A stretch of DNA of 64,000 bases. Source: Myxococcales bacterium. GTDB lineage: Bacteria; Myxococcota_A; Polyangia; Haliangiales; Haliangiaceae. Both the position numbers and the translations under genes were made by a program. Where the stretch lies: assembly GCA_016717005.1 (NCBI GenBank), contig JADJUF010000037.1:434001-498000 (forward strand). Direction: 5' to 3'. The notes under the pieces are model-generated. The model worked only from the letters and a program-made list of their open reading frames with translations. It ran no database searches and had not been told where the DNA came from. Positions 39,126-48,016 of the stretch are shown here, in pieces. The first letter of the stretch is position 1, and every line of letters starts with the position of its first letter.

Positions 39126-41265
39126 TCAGTACTCGAAGCCGCCGCCGCCGATGAACTCCCGCAGGATCGAGGTCGGCGGCACGTGGTCCGAGTAGATCGG
39201 CACGAACCGGTCGAGCAGGCGCAGCAGCCGGAACGCGGTCGTGTACGACGGGTGATCGTGCGGGACCTCGAGCAGGTAGCGCTGAGCGTAGATCTTCAGC
39301 ACCGACAGCTCATAGATGAGGCTGGTGTCGAAGACCACGTCGGCGGTGTGCTGGTAGGGGAAGATGTGGCGGCGCTCGCCGCGCCGGACCGAGTCCCAGC
39401 GGCCGATGTTGGCCGCGGCGTCGAGGTTGCGGGTGTGGCGATCGCGGACGATCCGGCGCACCAGGCGCACGTCCGACGGGTGCACCCGCGACAGCCGATC
39501 GAACGGCAGCTGCGCCAGCGGGCACACGAACACCGCGAACGCCGCGGCCGGCGGCAGCATCGCGTGCAGGCGCGGGTTGAGCCCGTGGATGCCCTCGAGC
39601 AGGACGATCTCGCCCGGCCCCAGCCGCAGCGTGCGCCCGCCGGTCGGGTCGCTCTTGCCGGTGCGGAAGTCGTAGCGCGCGGTCGCGACCTCGTCGCCCG
39701 CGGCCAGGCGGCGCAGGTGCTCGGTCAAGAGGTCGATGCGCAGCGCCTCGAACGCCTCGTAGTCGTACTCGCCGTGCTCGTCGCGCGGCGTGGCCTCGCG
39801 ATCGCAGTAGTAGTTGTCGAGCGACAGCTCGTGCGGACGGATGCCGTCGACCTGGAGCTGGACCCGCAGGCGCTTGATGAACGTGGTCTTGCCCGAGGAC
39901 GACGGCCCGGCGATCGCGACGATGCGCGTGCCGGCGCGGCCGGCGATCCGGTCGGCGATCGCGGACAGCCGCTTCTCGTGGTAGCCCTCGGACACGCGGA
40001 TCAGCTCGGTGAGGCCGCCCTTGACGCAGGCCTGGTTGAACGCGCCGACGCTGGTGACGCCGAGGCTGGCCAGGAACCGCTCCTGGTCGCTGACCAGCGC
40101 CGCCGCGTGATCCGACTCGACCCGGGCCACGCCGACGTGGCCGTCGTCGGGCGAGCGCCGGACGATCGACGGCGGGTACATGAGCACCAGCTCCTTGCCG
40201 TTGGCGACCACCCGCGCGCCGGTCAGCGCGCCGGCGTCGGGGCCGGGCGGATCGAGCGCCAGCGCCTGGACCTCGCCGAAGGTCGCGACCGGCACCATCG
40301 GCTGCAACCAGCCGTCGAGCAGCGCCTCGGCGTCGTCCCAGCCGACCTCGACGAAGCGCTCGCGGGCCTCGTCGACGTGCCACAGCTCCTCGCGCATCGG
40401 CACGTCGGCCGCGGCCAGCGCCGCCATCTCGTGCTCGAGCGCCGCCGCCAGGGTCGGCAGCTCGTCGGCGATCCGGCCCGCGACCAGCACCCGCTGGCCC
40501 ACGCCCAGCGAGTGGCCCAGGCGCAGCTCGACCAGCGGATCGACCCGGCGCGCGGCCTCGAGCAAGAGCAGGCCCAGCCCGCGCCGCAGGATGCGCTCGC
40601 CGTCGTTGCTGGCGCTGGTCAGCGGCGCGACCGTGCACGGCGACGTGATCCGGGTGCCCAGCGACACCGGCCGACGATCGATCAGCGCCGCGACCACGAC
40701 GTCGCCGTTCGCGCGCGCCAGCAGGCTGCCGACGGTCACCCCGGTCGGCACCTGGCGGACCTCGTCGCCGATCCGCACGCGGATCTGCGTGCGGCGCGGC
40801 AGCGAGCGCTCGGTCAGGAGCGCGCCGACGGAGTCGGTGACCTCGGTCAGGCGCACGCCCAGGCCCGACACGACCGCCTCGAGCAGCCACAGCGCCGCGG
40901 TCGGGTCGGCCGCCGCCAGCTCCCGGTAGGCGTCGCGGGTCAGGACGCCCAGCACCAGCGGCGTCACCGCCACGACGCTGGCCGCGCGGGGCCCGCCGCC
41001 GATCATCCCGAGCTCGCCGAAGTGCTGGCCCGGCAGCAGCCGCGCCAGCGTCACGTCGCCGCGCCGGGCCTCGGCCACGCCGTCGAGGATCACGTACATC
41101 GTCCGGTCGCCGTCGCCCTCGCGCACGACGACCGCGCCGTCGGGCACCTCGAGCCGGCGCAGCCACCGCCGCGACCGCGACCCGGGCCGCGGGATCAGGC
41201 GCGTCGAGCAGCGCGCCGTCGAGGCTGTGCGCGGTCGGGTCGGCCAGCGGCGGCGCGCGCCTCAT
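39126..41265 (-). CDS. cyclic-nucleotide-binding domain / nucleoside (uridine) kinase fusion, probable frameshift
   Basis: Multidomain protein of about 710 residues. The N-terminal cyclic nucleotide-binding domain has VPDGAVVVREGDGDRTMYVILDG and HFGELGMIGGGPRAASV (phosphate-binding cassette). A TGS/ThrRS second-additional-domain-like region follows (VRQVPTGVTVGSLLA; LVELRLGHSLGVG), then a P-loop kinase of the uridine kinase/phosphoribulokinase family: GPSSSGKTTFIKRL, LSLDNYYCD, GEIVLLEGIHGLNP. The open frame begins at GTG 41147 in mid-domain. In another frame ATG 41265 starts MRRAPPLADPTAHSLDGALL and DAPDPAARVAV, which complete the CNB N-terminus, so one indel near 41170 is likely. Suggests cAMP or cGMP control of a nucleoside kinase. 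Confidence 0.82.
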
Positions 41266-41312
41266 CCGAGGGATCCGACGGAGACTGGCACGGAGGCTGG
41301 GACGGCGGTCAT

Positions 41313-41350
41313 GCTCGAGATCGTGATCGTGATCGTGATTCGTGATCGCG
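41313..41350 (+). repeat. GATCGT microsatellite
   Basis: GATCGT repeated three times, then ATTCGTGATCGC, in the short gap between two minus-strand genes. Confidence 0.7.
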
Positions 41351-41359
41351 GTCAGCGGG

Positions 41360-42256
41360 CTACGGCGCGCACACGCCGTACTCGGTGCCGCCGATCGACA
41401 GCGCCGGGTTGAAGCCGACGCAGGTCGTGCCCGCCACCGTCGCACACTCGTTGCCGGCCGGGCGCGTGCACACCTTGCGGCAGCGCTGCTGGGCGTTGTA
41501 GGTCGAGCACAGCGTGTTCGACGAGCAGGTCGCGTCGGACGTGCACGCCGCGCCGATCGCGCCGGCGCCCGGGGTCGCGCAGTCGAGGATGTCGAGCGGG
41601 TTGCCGGCCCGCGTGGTCGTGAAGAAGCCGCACTTCTGTCCGGCCGGGCAGCCGCCGGCCGCGCTGTTGGTCGGGTTGCAGTTGGCCGAGCAGGTCAGCG
41701 CGCCCGGGATCGGCTGCGCCATCTGGTCGGTGATCTGGATCGCGCACAGCGCCCGCGGCTGCGGGCAGTCGCCGTCGACCGCGCAGTACTTGTGGCAGCG
41801 CCCGCCCGCGCAGACGAAGCCGGTCGCGCACTCCGAGAACGTCGAACAGGTGCTGGCCTCGGTGCCCGGCACGTTGACCGCCCGGCACGCCGTGCCCATC
41901 AGATCGGTGAAGTCGATGTCGCAGGTCAGCGGCGGCGTGCACCCGCACTGCGGGAACAGCGAGCACGGCTGGGTCGAGCAGCCGTTGGCGTCGGTCGGCG
42001 CGTCGGTCGGCGCGTCGGTCGCGCCGTCGACCGCGGTGGCGTCGGCGCTGGCGCCGTCGGGACCACCGGCGCCGTCGGGCGTCGCGCCGTCGGGATCAGG
42101 GTCGGCGCCGTCGACCGCGGCGGTGCCGTCGGAGGTCGCGCCGTCGTCGTCGGCCACCGCGTCCACGTCGGCGCCGGCCGGCCGCGACGACGCGCACCCG
42201 CCCAGGGTCGTTGCCGCGGACAGGGCCAGGGCGAGCAAGCGGGCACGGAGCTGCAT
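41360..42256 (-). CDS. Cys-rich lipoprotein with long IDA/DGA linker
   Basis: Predicted lipoprotein of 298 residues. Leader MQLRARLLALALSAATTLGGC, then about 65 residues of Asp/Gly/Ala/Thr repeats (ATSDGTAAVDGADPDPDGATPDG; TDAPTDAPTDANG). The rest is a repeating Cys-rich domain: CSTFSECATGFVCAGGRCHKYC, DGDCPQPRALC, CSANCNPTN, CPAGQKC, CTSDATCSSNTLCS, CRKVC. This layout is common in secreted proteins of this bacterial group. It may be an adhesin or matrix protein; the function is not known. The frame is intact although its neighbours are broken. Confidence 0.85.
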   Translation of the reverse strand: MQLRARLLALALSAATTLGGCASSRPAGADVDAVADDDGATSDGTAAVDGADPDPDGATPDGAGGPDGASADATAVDGATDAPTDAPTDANGCSTQPCSLFPQCGCTPPLTCDIDFTDLMGTACRAVNVPGTEASTCSTFSECATGFVCAGGRCHKYCAVDGDCPQPRALCAIQITDQMAQPIPGALTCSANCNPTNSAAGGCPAGQKCGFFTTTRAGNPLDILDCATPGAGAIGAACTSDATCSSNTLCSTYNAQQRCRKVCTRPAGNECATVAGTTCVGFNPALSIGGTEYGVCAP

Positions 42257-42316
42257 CACCCTCGATCCTCAGATCCACCGCCGGCGATCGCAAGCTGTTT
42301 CGCCCGTAACCTCTGC

Positions 42317-42322
42317 TACGTT
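42317..42322 (+). promoter_or_regulatory. -10-like TAnnnT hexamer
   Basis: TACGTT, 8 nt before the ATG at 42331. Confidence 0.45.
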
Positions 42323-42330
42323 CCACCTAC

Positions 42331-43241
42331 ATGAGCCTGGTGGCGGCCGATCGTCTGACGGGGGAAGGCAACGCACTCTTTCAGCAGGGCGACTTCGCCG
42401 GCGCGGCCGAGCGCTACGAGCGCGCCGCGGTGTTGTTCCCCGAGCACCACCTCGCCTGGAAGGGCCTCGGCCACGCGCTCCTGTGCCTGGCGCGCCCCAC
42501 CGAGGCCGCGCGCGCGTTCGACCGCGCCATCGGCCTCAAGTCCGACAGCGCCACCGCGCTCTGGGGCGGCGCGCTCGCCCACGCCGACCTCGGCCACAAG
42601 CCGATCGCGCAGAACTACCTCAAGCGCACGCTCGCGCTGCAGCCGTCGTGGACCGAGCTCGCGCGCTCGGTGCCCGCGCTCGCGCAGTTCCTCCAGATCT
42701 CGACCTACGCCGGCGAGATCCTGCGGGTCGCGCTCGGCCCGCCCAGCCTGCGCGTTCCGGCACGCCGCCGATCCCACCCGCGCGATCGACGTCGCGCGCT
42801 ACCCCGACGTGCCCGAGCCCGGCCACGTCACCTACGGCTCGCTCGGCCTGTCCAACGTCGAGTGGCCCGACGGCCGCCCGCGCATCGAGGTGCTGCTGGC
42901 GTGCGTGCACGACAGCGCCGGCATGCCGCAGCTCGTCGCCAACACCGCGTTTCACATCATCGATCAGCAGTTCTACCCGACGCCCGGCAGCGTCGTGCGC
43001 GACCTCGTCGGCGTGCTCCGCCTCGGCGACCTGTCGCTGCGCTTCCCGCACATGTTCTTCACCGTGCCCCGCCGCTGGGGCCTGCGCCTGCCGCTCGACG
43101 AGGGCCCCCGCGATCACGATCACCTCGGCCGTGCCGATCAGCGAGCGCGAGTACCGCTACTGGAAGGACGGCGGCGACGATCTGCCGCGCCGCCTCGCCG
43201 CCGTGGACACCGCCGACTTCGCCCGCGCCGAGGTCGTCTAG
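42331..43241 (+). CDS. TPR plus SUFU-domain protein, two frameshifts
   Basis: About 303 residues when rejoined. The N-terminus is three TPR-like helix pairs (GEGNALFQQGDFAGAAERYERA; LAWKGLGHALLCLARPTEAARAF; WGGALAHADLGHKPIAQNYL). The C-terminal half matches suppressor-of-fused (SUFU) domains: VTYGSLGLSNVEWPD, IEVLLACVHDSAGMPQLVAN, QFYPTPGSVV, MFFTVPRRWGLRLPLDEG and AITITSAVPISEREYRYW. Two single-base shifts interrupt it, near 42755 and in a C-run at about 43104-43109. Bacterial SUFU proteins often act as immunity proteins to secreted toxins; whether this one does is unknown. The region lies beside a lipoprotein and a tRNA. Confidence 0.82.
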
Positions 43242-43250
43242 GGCCGCGAC

Positions 43251-43440
43251 GCGACGGCGTCACCCGCACGATCGGCGCGGTCAGGTTCGCCCCCGCCGTC
43301 GCGATCGCCGCCAGCGACGGCGTCACGCGCACGATCGGCGCGTTTCCGGTTCGCCGCCGCCGGCGTGATCGCCGCCAGCTACGGCGTCACGCGCACGATC
43401 GGCGCGTTCAGGTTCGCGCCCGCCGTCGCGATCGCCGGCG
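43251..43440 (-). repeat. tandem copies of the 3' end of the next minus-strand gene
   Basis: Three units of 63-64 bp with the core ACGGCGTCACGCGCACGATC then GGCGCG and GTTCGCGCCCGCCGTCGCGA. The third is the true end of the gene at 43379 (VNAPIVRVTP-like codons and TAG); the other two lie beyond its stop, reaching the SUFU gene. Confidence 0.85.
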
Positions 43441-44286
43441 CCGCCTGGGCCGAGGCCAGATCGACCACGCTGTCGAACGCCGCGCGGTCGCAGACCTGCA
43501 CCGACCACAGCGGCGAGTACGCGGTGTCGCCCGGCAGCGCCGCGACGACGTTGTGGGTCAGCGCGCTGCCCGCCTCGGTCGCGAAGCCCTTGCCCGCCAC
43601 CGGCGCGCCCGCCGTCGGGTTGACGTCGTAGGCCACGTAGATCGTCGAGGTCGGCACGGATCGCCCGCCGGCGCCAGGGCTCGGCCGCTCACCGAAGTGG
43701 AAGTAGTGGACGATCTTGTCGTCGTACCAGGCCTGGGACAGCTCGGCGTAGTCGCCCGGCGTGCGCACGCGCGCCACCGAGCCCTCCGGCACCAGCGGGC
43801 AATTCACCAGCGCCGGCATCGGGGTCAAGGTGAGGCCCCGCGCCACGATCTCCGCGTAGCTGGTGATCGTGTTCGCGACGTAGTCGCCCGGCACGTCGAC
43901 CCGGATCGGCTGCCACAGGTCGTTGTAGCCGGCCATCCCGGCACCACCGTGACGATGTTCTTCTGGCCGTCCACCGGCCCGTTCTCGCCCTCGCGGAACA
44001 GCACGTGAATCGGCGCCGGCGTCGTCGGCTGCACGTCGAACAGGTACAAGGCCACCGCCTCGCCCCCGGCCCCAGCGTCCATCTTAGGTCGCGTCGTAGT
44101 CGATCGCCGCGTCCGCCGCCGGCAAGCTCGGATCGGCGTCGCGCACGAACACCGTGCCCGCCGCCGCGCTGAACCGATCGATCGGGTGCCGCGGCGCCGT
44201 CGCCGGGTCCACGCCCTTCGGGTCGTCCGGGCAGCCCGCCCCGCTCCCAGGGCCAGCAAGATCGCAGAGATCGCCGTGATGCGCAT
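43379..44286 (-). CDS. lipoprotein of unknown function, three frameshifts
   Basis: Rejoined length about 302 residues. The start MRITAISAILLALGAG leads, after a shift near 44243, to a Cys in CPDDPKGVDPATAP, so it is a lipoprotein. Then come TVFVRDADPSLPAADAAIDYDAT, a second shift near 44085, KMDAGAGGEAVALYLFDVQPTTPAPIHVLF and VDGQKNIVTVVPG, a third shift near 43942, and MAGYNDLWQPIRVDVPGDYVAN to the end. Each segment is clean, which suggests base-calling errors in G/C runs. The beta-rich pattern recalls DUF4397-type surface proteins, but I cannot name a family. A TAAGGT box lies 5 nt before the ATG. Confidence 0.75.
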
Positions 44287-44291
44287 GACGT

Positions 44292-44297
44292 ACCTTA
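44292..44297 (-). promoter_or_regulatory. -10-like TAnnnT hexamer
   Basis: Minus-strand TAAGGT, 5 nt before the ATG at 44286. Confidence 0.4.
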
Positions 44298-44358
44298 CGC
44301 GCCCCGCGCCGCCCTGGTTACCCCGCGCCCCGTCCCTCACCAGATCGCTCGCCCGCGC

Positions 44359-44387
44359 TTGACAACCCCCGCGCCCGCTGGTACCTA
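44359..44387 (+). promoter_or_regulatory. sigma-70-type promoter of the tRNA gene
   Basis: TTGACA at 44359-44364, a 17-base spacer and TACCTA at 44382-44387, ending 12 nt before the tRNA. The -35 box is a perfect match, unlike the box-only promoters of the protein genes. Confidence 0.7.
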
Positions 44388-44399
44388 CACGCCCGTTCC

Positions 44400-44468
44400 G
44401 GGGTCATAGCTCAGCTGGGAGCGCTAGAATCGCACTCTAGAGGTCTGGGGTTCGATCCCATGGCTCCA
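44400..44468 (+). tRNA. tRNA-Ala (anticodon CGC), apparently missing bases
   Basis: Acceptor stem GGGGTCA / TGGCTCC, D-stem GCTC / GAGC, anticodon stem CTAGA / TCTAG around the loop ATCGCAC (anticodon CGC), variable AGGTC, T-loop TTCGATC. Two places deviate: the D-loop is about two bases short (GGGAGCGC where GGGAGAGCGC is usual), and the T-stem lacks one C (TGGGG faces CCATG; with one added C it would be CCCCA and pair perfectly). ACC follows, so CCA is not fully encoded. The bases missing from a C-run suggest sequencing errors; otherwise it would be a damaged gene. It reads the GCG alanine codon common in this genome. Confidence 0.8.
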
Positions 44469-44480
44469 CCGGAAAACGTC

Positions 44481-44515
44481 AAGGGTCTCGCAGCGATGCG
44501 GGGCCCTTCGGCGTT
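44481..44515 (+). terminator. hairpin terminator after the tRNA
   Basis: AAGGGTC / GGCCCTT with an inner CGCA / TGCG pairing (44481-44508), followed by CGGCGTTT, starts 12 nt past the tRNA. Confidence 0.65.
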
Positions 44516-44622
44516 TCGGAGATCCCGCCGAGCCGGCGCACCTCACGGCGGCGGCAGCGGCGCCGCGAGCGTCGCGGTGACGCGCGCCGTCGCCGGCGAC
44601 TCCTCGGACTTCGCAAGACCTC

Positions 44623-46920
44623 TCAGCACAGCCCCTTGAGGTTGAGGCGCCGGTAGAGGTCGCGGCCGAGGCGGCCGACGAGGTCGCCGACCAGCTTGTT
44701 GCGCACCAGCGGGTCCTCCATCATCGACGCCGGCAGCATGCCGCTGAGCTCGGCGACGATCTGGGCCTCCGCCCTTCACGCGGGCGAGCTCGGAACACCA
44801 GGCCCTCGAGGGCGTTGGAGCCGCCCTTGGGGGTGCAGAGCGCGTCGCGCACGCTGGCGTGACCCTCCTCGGGCATCTCGAAGGGCACGTCCATGGCCAC
44901 GCTGGCCAGGCCGAGCCCGACGTCGACCTTGTGCGGATCGAAGGGCTCGCACAAGAGCTTGCGCACCGTCACCGTCCCGCGGTCGGGCACCTCGAACGGC
45001 TGGTCGAGCAAGGCGTCGACCGAACCGGCGAAGGTGCCGGGCGCGAGGCCGGGTTTGTTGGCCACCGCCCGGGCGCACGCGCTGCCGCCGTCGGCGGCCT
45101 GGGGGCAACGCGGCCAGCTCCTCGTCGACCGCCTTGGCGATCGCGCTGTCGAGCAGCGACGAGCCGTAGGCGATCAGGTAGTCGGTGACGGCCAGCATGG
45201 CGGCGCTGCGGTGGGTGGGGACGACCTCGCCCCCAGCTCCTTGTACGCGGTGACCACGGCGTCGACGTGTCCTGGCAGTTGTGGGTGATGCCCTTGTGTG
45301 GCCATAGTCGGCGGCGACGGCGGCGCGGCGCGCTCCAGCGAGGTCGCGATCGTAGGCGTGCAGCGCCGGGCCGTACGTCGGCATCATGTCGGATCGATCG
45401 GGGTGCACGCCGTCGTGGAAGAAGCCCAGATCCGGCGGGTGGAGCGGGCTCTGCTCCTGGTCGCTGGCGAGGCCGTCGCCGGGGACGTCCGACGTCGTCG
45501 GCGGCGGCTCGAGCATGATGTGCATGTGGTGAAAGCCGGTGCTCGCCGGGGTGTCGAGGGTGTGCAGCCCGACCTCCTGGATGAGCGGCTGCACCTTGCT
45601 GCAGCATCGGCGCCAGGGCGTCGAGCTGCGGCGCGATCTGGTCGAGCAGCGGGCCCATGTCGCGCAGGCGGCGCAGGTCGGGCGCCGCCAGCTCCAGCAT
45701 CGGGTTCCCGTCGAGGAACTCCCCGATCGGCAGGCCCTCGGCGCGCTCGCGCAGGGCCTCGGTCACCGAGCTCGCGGCCAGCTGCTGGATCTGGGTGCCC
45801 ATCTGCATGACCGGCTCGAGCTCGCGACGCATCGTCACCGCGGTGTTCTGCATGCCGGGCCGGACCTCGTACTGGTTCATGCCGTGCAGCAGCACGCCCA
45901 GCATCGGCATGCCGATCAGCAGCACGAAGATGAAGAACGCGGTGAGCACCTTGCGCAAGGTCGACCACTCCGCCGGTCCACCCCCATGGCCACCGTCGTC
46001 GGGCGGCCCGCCGTCCGGCCCGCCCTCGTCGTCGCTGTCGAGCTCGCTGCCCTCGCCGTCGAGCTCGCGTCGGGCCGCCTCGATCGCGTCCGCCCAGCCG
46101 TCGAACGTGCGCCCGGCCTTCTTGTTGTCGCGCCCCCAGCGCTGCAGCAGCGCCACGATCTCCCGATCTCCGCCAGCGTCCGCGACGTGCTGCGCGATGG
46201 TCTCGGCGAGCTTGTAGTTGTAGCCGCCGACCTTGAGCTTGGGCATCACCGCGCCCCCGCTCAGCGTCGGCAGGCTGCGCAGTGGGCCCTGATCGGCGCC
46301 CGCCCACGCCGGCTCGCCACGCACCGCGCGATCTGCCATCGCGTCGGCCTCGGCCTCTAGCGGATCGTGACCGCCGAGCAGGCTGGCCAGCTTGGCTTGC
46401 GCCGACCGCGGCGCGCGCCCCAGCGCCTGCTGCGTGACGTGGGCGAGCTCGTGGGCCATCAGGTGCTGGCCGTCGGCGCTCGACGGATCGAGCTGGCCGG
46501 CGCCGAAGTGGACGTCGGTGCCGCGGGCGAAGGCGCGCGCGCCCATCTCGTCGGCGGCGCCGTCCTGATGGACCCGCACCGACGACAGGTCGTAGCCGAA
46601 CGACGACTCCATGCGCGCCTGCACGTCGGTCGGCAGCCCGCCGAGCCCCGGGGCCCGCGCGCGCCGAGCAGGTGCGTCGCGAACGGGTCCTCGCCGCCGC
46701 CCCCGCCGCGGCTGCCGGTCGACCCCAGCGCGCTGGCGCCCCGCCGCCGCCGGTCCCAGCGCGCTGGCGCCCCGCCGCCGCCGGGCGCCCCCCGTCCTGC
46801 CCCGGCGCGCTGCTGCGCTGCACCGGCAGGGACTGGGTCGGCTGCGCTTGCCTGGCGCGATCCCGCTCCGCCGTGAACCTGACCATCGTCGGCGCCGTGG
46901 AAGTCCTGGAACGATCGCAT
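44623..46920 (-). CDS. DUF4157 (eCIS core) metallopeptidase-like protein, many frameshifts
   Basis: About 760 residues when rejoined from ATG 46920 to TGA 44623. After a disordered Gly/Arg/Pro N-terminus comes the DUF4157 domain: GLPTDVQARMESSFGYDLSSVRVH, DVHFGAGQLDPSS and the zinc motif HELAHVTQQ (nt about 46430-46453). An acidic linker (SELDSDDEGGPDGG) precedes one transmembrane helix (KVLTAFFIFVLLIGMPMLGVLL) and a long C-terminal region with ITHNCQD, HRSAAMLAVTDYLIAYGSSLLD and, at the end, LVGDLVGRLGRDLYRRLNLKGLC. Breaks lie near 46650, 45595, 45300, 45265, 45110 and 44790. DUF4157 proteins are linked to extracellular contractile injection systems and polymorphic toxins; no injection structure genes are in the window. 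Confidence 0.82.
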
Positions 46921-47306
46921 CAAGGCAGCGTGCGCGCCGCCCCGCGAACGCCGATATCAGCCCGATGTCACGCAGGCCGAGCCCGTCGGTGGGTGGCGCG
47001 GGTCGTGGGCGCCGCCGCTGGGCGGCCATCGAGCAGCGTAGCGTCGTCGACGTACGCGATTCGAGCCAGCGCCGGGACGACCAACGGGTCGCCATCGCGC
47101 CAGCCACGAGGACGTCCGCACCGTTCGTGCAAAGGCGATCGACCGCGCGGGCCACGGTTGCGTGCCCTGAGCACCACCGGAGCGGCGTTGCCCAAGCACC
47201 TCGCAGCATGGCCGGCCGACTCACCCCCAGGCGGTGATGACACGGCGCGTACGCCGTCGGACGCCGCCGCGGCGGGGACGTCGCCGCCCATGTTACAACC
47301 GCTCGG
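46921..47306. other. 386-base gap between divergent genes, no clear gene
   Basis: Space between the start of the DUF4157 gene and the first gene of the Pgl region. Several frames are open on both strands but none shows a family motif or a good start; a broken small gene cannot be excluded because neighbouring genes carry indels. Confidence 0.4.
47294..47299 (+). promoter_or_regulatory. -10-like hexamer (TACAAC)
   Basis: TACAAC, 7 nt before the ATG at 47307; probable leaderless start for the gene in front of pglW. Confidence 0.4.
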
Positions 47307-48014
47307 ATGCTCACGCTCGAGGGGCCGAGCCGATACCTGGCAGGAGCGCTGCGGCTGCTGCAGTTCGTCGAGGCGCGTCGTCCAACCGGCCGCCGGTTCG
47401 GCGCCGACGCCGACGCGCGCTGGCACAGCTTCAGGGGCGACCTCCGCACCGCCGAGCGCATCGAGCTGTTGCTGCGCGACGCCGACGCCGAGTGGCCGGG
47501 CGGCTTCGGCGCGCGCACGGTCTACGGCTTGCGCGCGGTAGCCGAGGACGAGCCGTTCGGTTCGCAGTGGCCCCCGATCGATCCGATCGCGGCCGAGGAG
47601 CTGTGGCGCGCGCTCCGCACCGCGCCCGCGCCGACCACCGCGGCCGAGGTCGTAGACGCCGTCGCGGCTGCCTGGGACCTCGTCCTCTCGCCGCACGCCG
47701 TGGGCGCCGTGGCCCCGACCGATCGCCTCATCGTCGTCGGCCCATCGGCGGTCGCCGCGATGATCACCGCCTTCGCGGCCGGCGCCGCCCTTGACTGGGC
47801 TGAGCAAGTCACCGTCATCGCGACCCCGCCGGCGCACCGCCACGTCGCCGCCGCCGCCACCGCGGCGTTGAACCTGACGCGCGCCTTCCCGCTGCGCACG
47901 CACGATGCGCCCGGCACCGCACCCGCCAGCGCCCGGCTGCTCGCCTCGCCCGACGCCGATCCCCGCGATCACGCCGCCGCCGACGCGATGCTCACCGTGG
48001 CCGCCCGGACCTAG
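47307..48014 (+). CDS. unknown gene directly upstream of pglW
   Basis: Protein of 235 residues that I do not recognise. The first about 110 residues are helical with many Arg/Asp (LQFVEARRPTGRRFG; DLRTAERIELLLRDADAEW; IAAEELWRALRTAP). The second half looks like a Rossmann-type alpha/beta domain: DRLIVVGPSAVAAMITAFAAG, WAEQVTVIATPPAHRHVAAAA. It ends two bases before the pglW GTG and is probably the first gene of that operon. Sensor domains of CBASS proteins (SAVED) have a similar look, but the similarity is too vague to claim. The frame is intact. Confidence 0.72.
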   Translation: MLTLEGPSRYLAGALRLLQFVEARRPTGRRFGADADARWHSFRGDLRTAERIELLLRDADAEWPGGFGARTVYGLRAVAEDEPFGSQWPPIDPIAAEELWRALRTAPAPTTAAEVVDAVAAAWDLVLSPHAVGAVAPTDRLIVVGPSAVAAMITAFAAGAALDWAEQVTVIATPPAHRHVAAAATAALNLTRAFPLRTHDAPGTAPASARLLASPDADPRDHAAADAMLTVAART

Positions 48015-48016
48015 CC

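Noticed and set aside
46924..47240. Broken nucleotidyltransferase-like gene on the minus strand
   Set aside because: A few residues (VLVAGAMATRW) recall such folds, but there is no metal-binding GS-x-D-x-D pattern in any frame.
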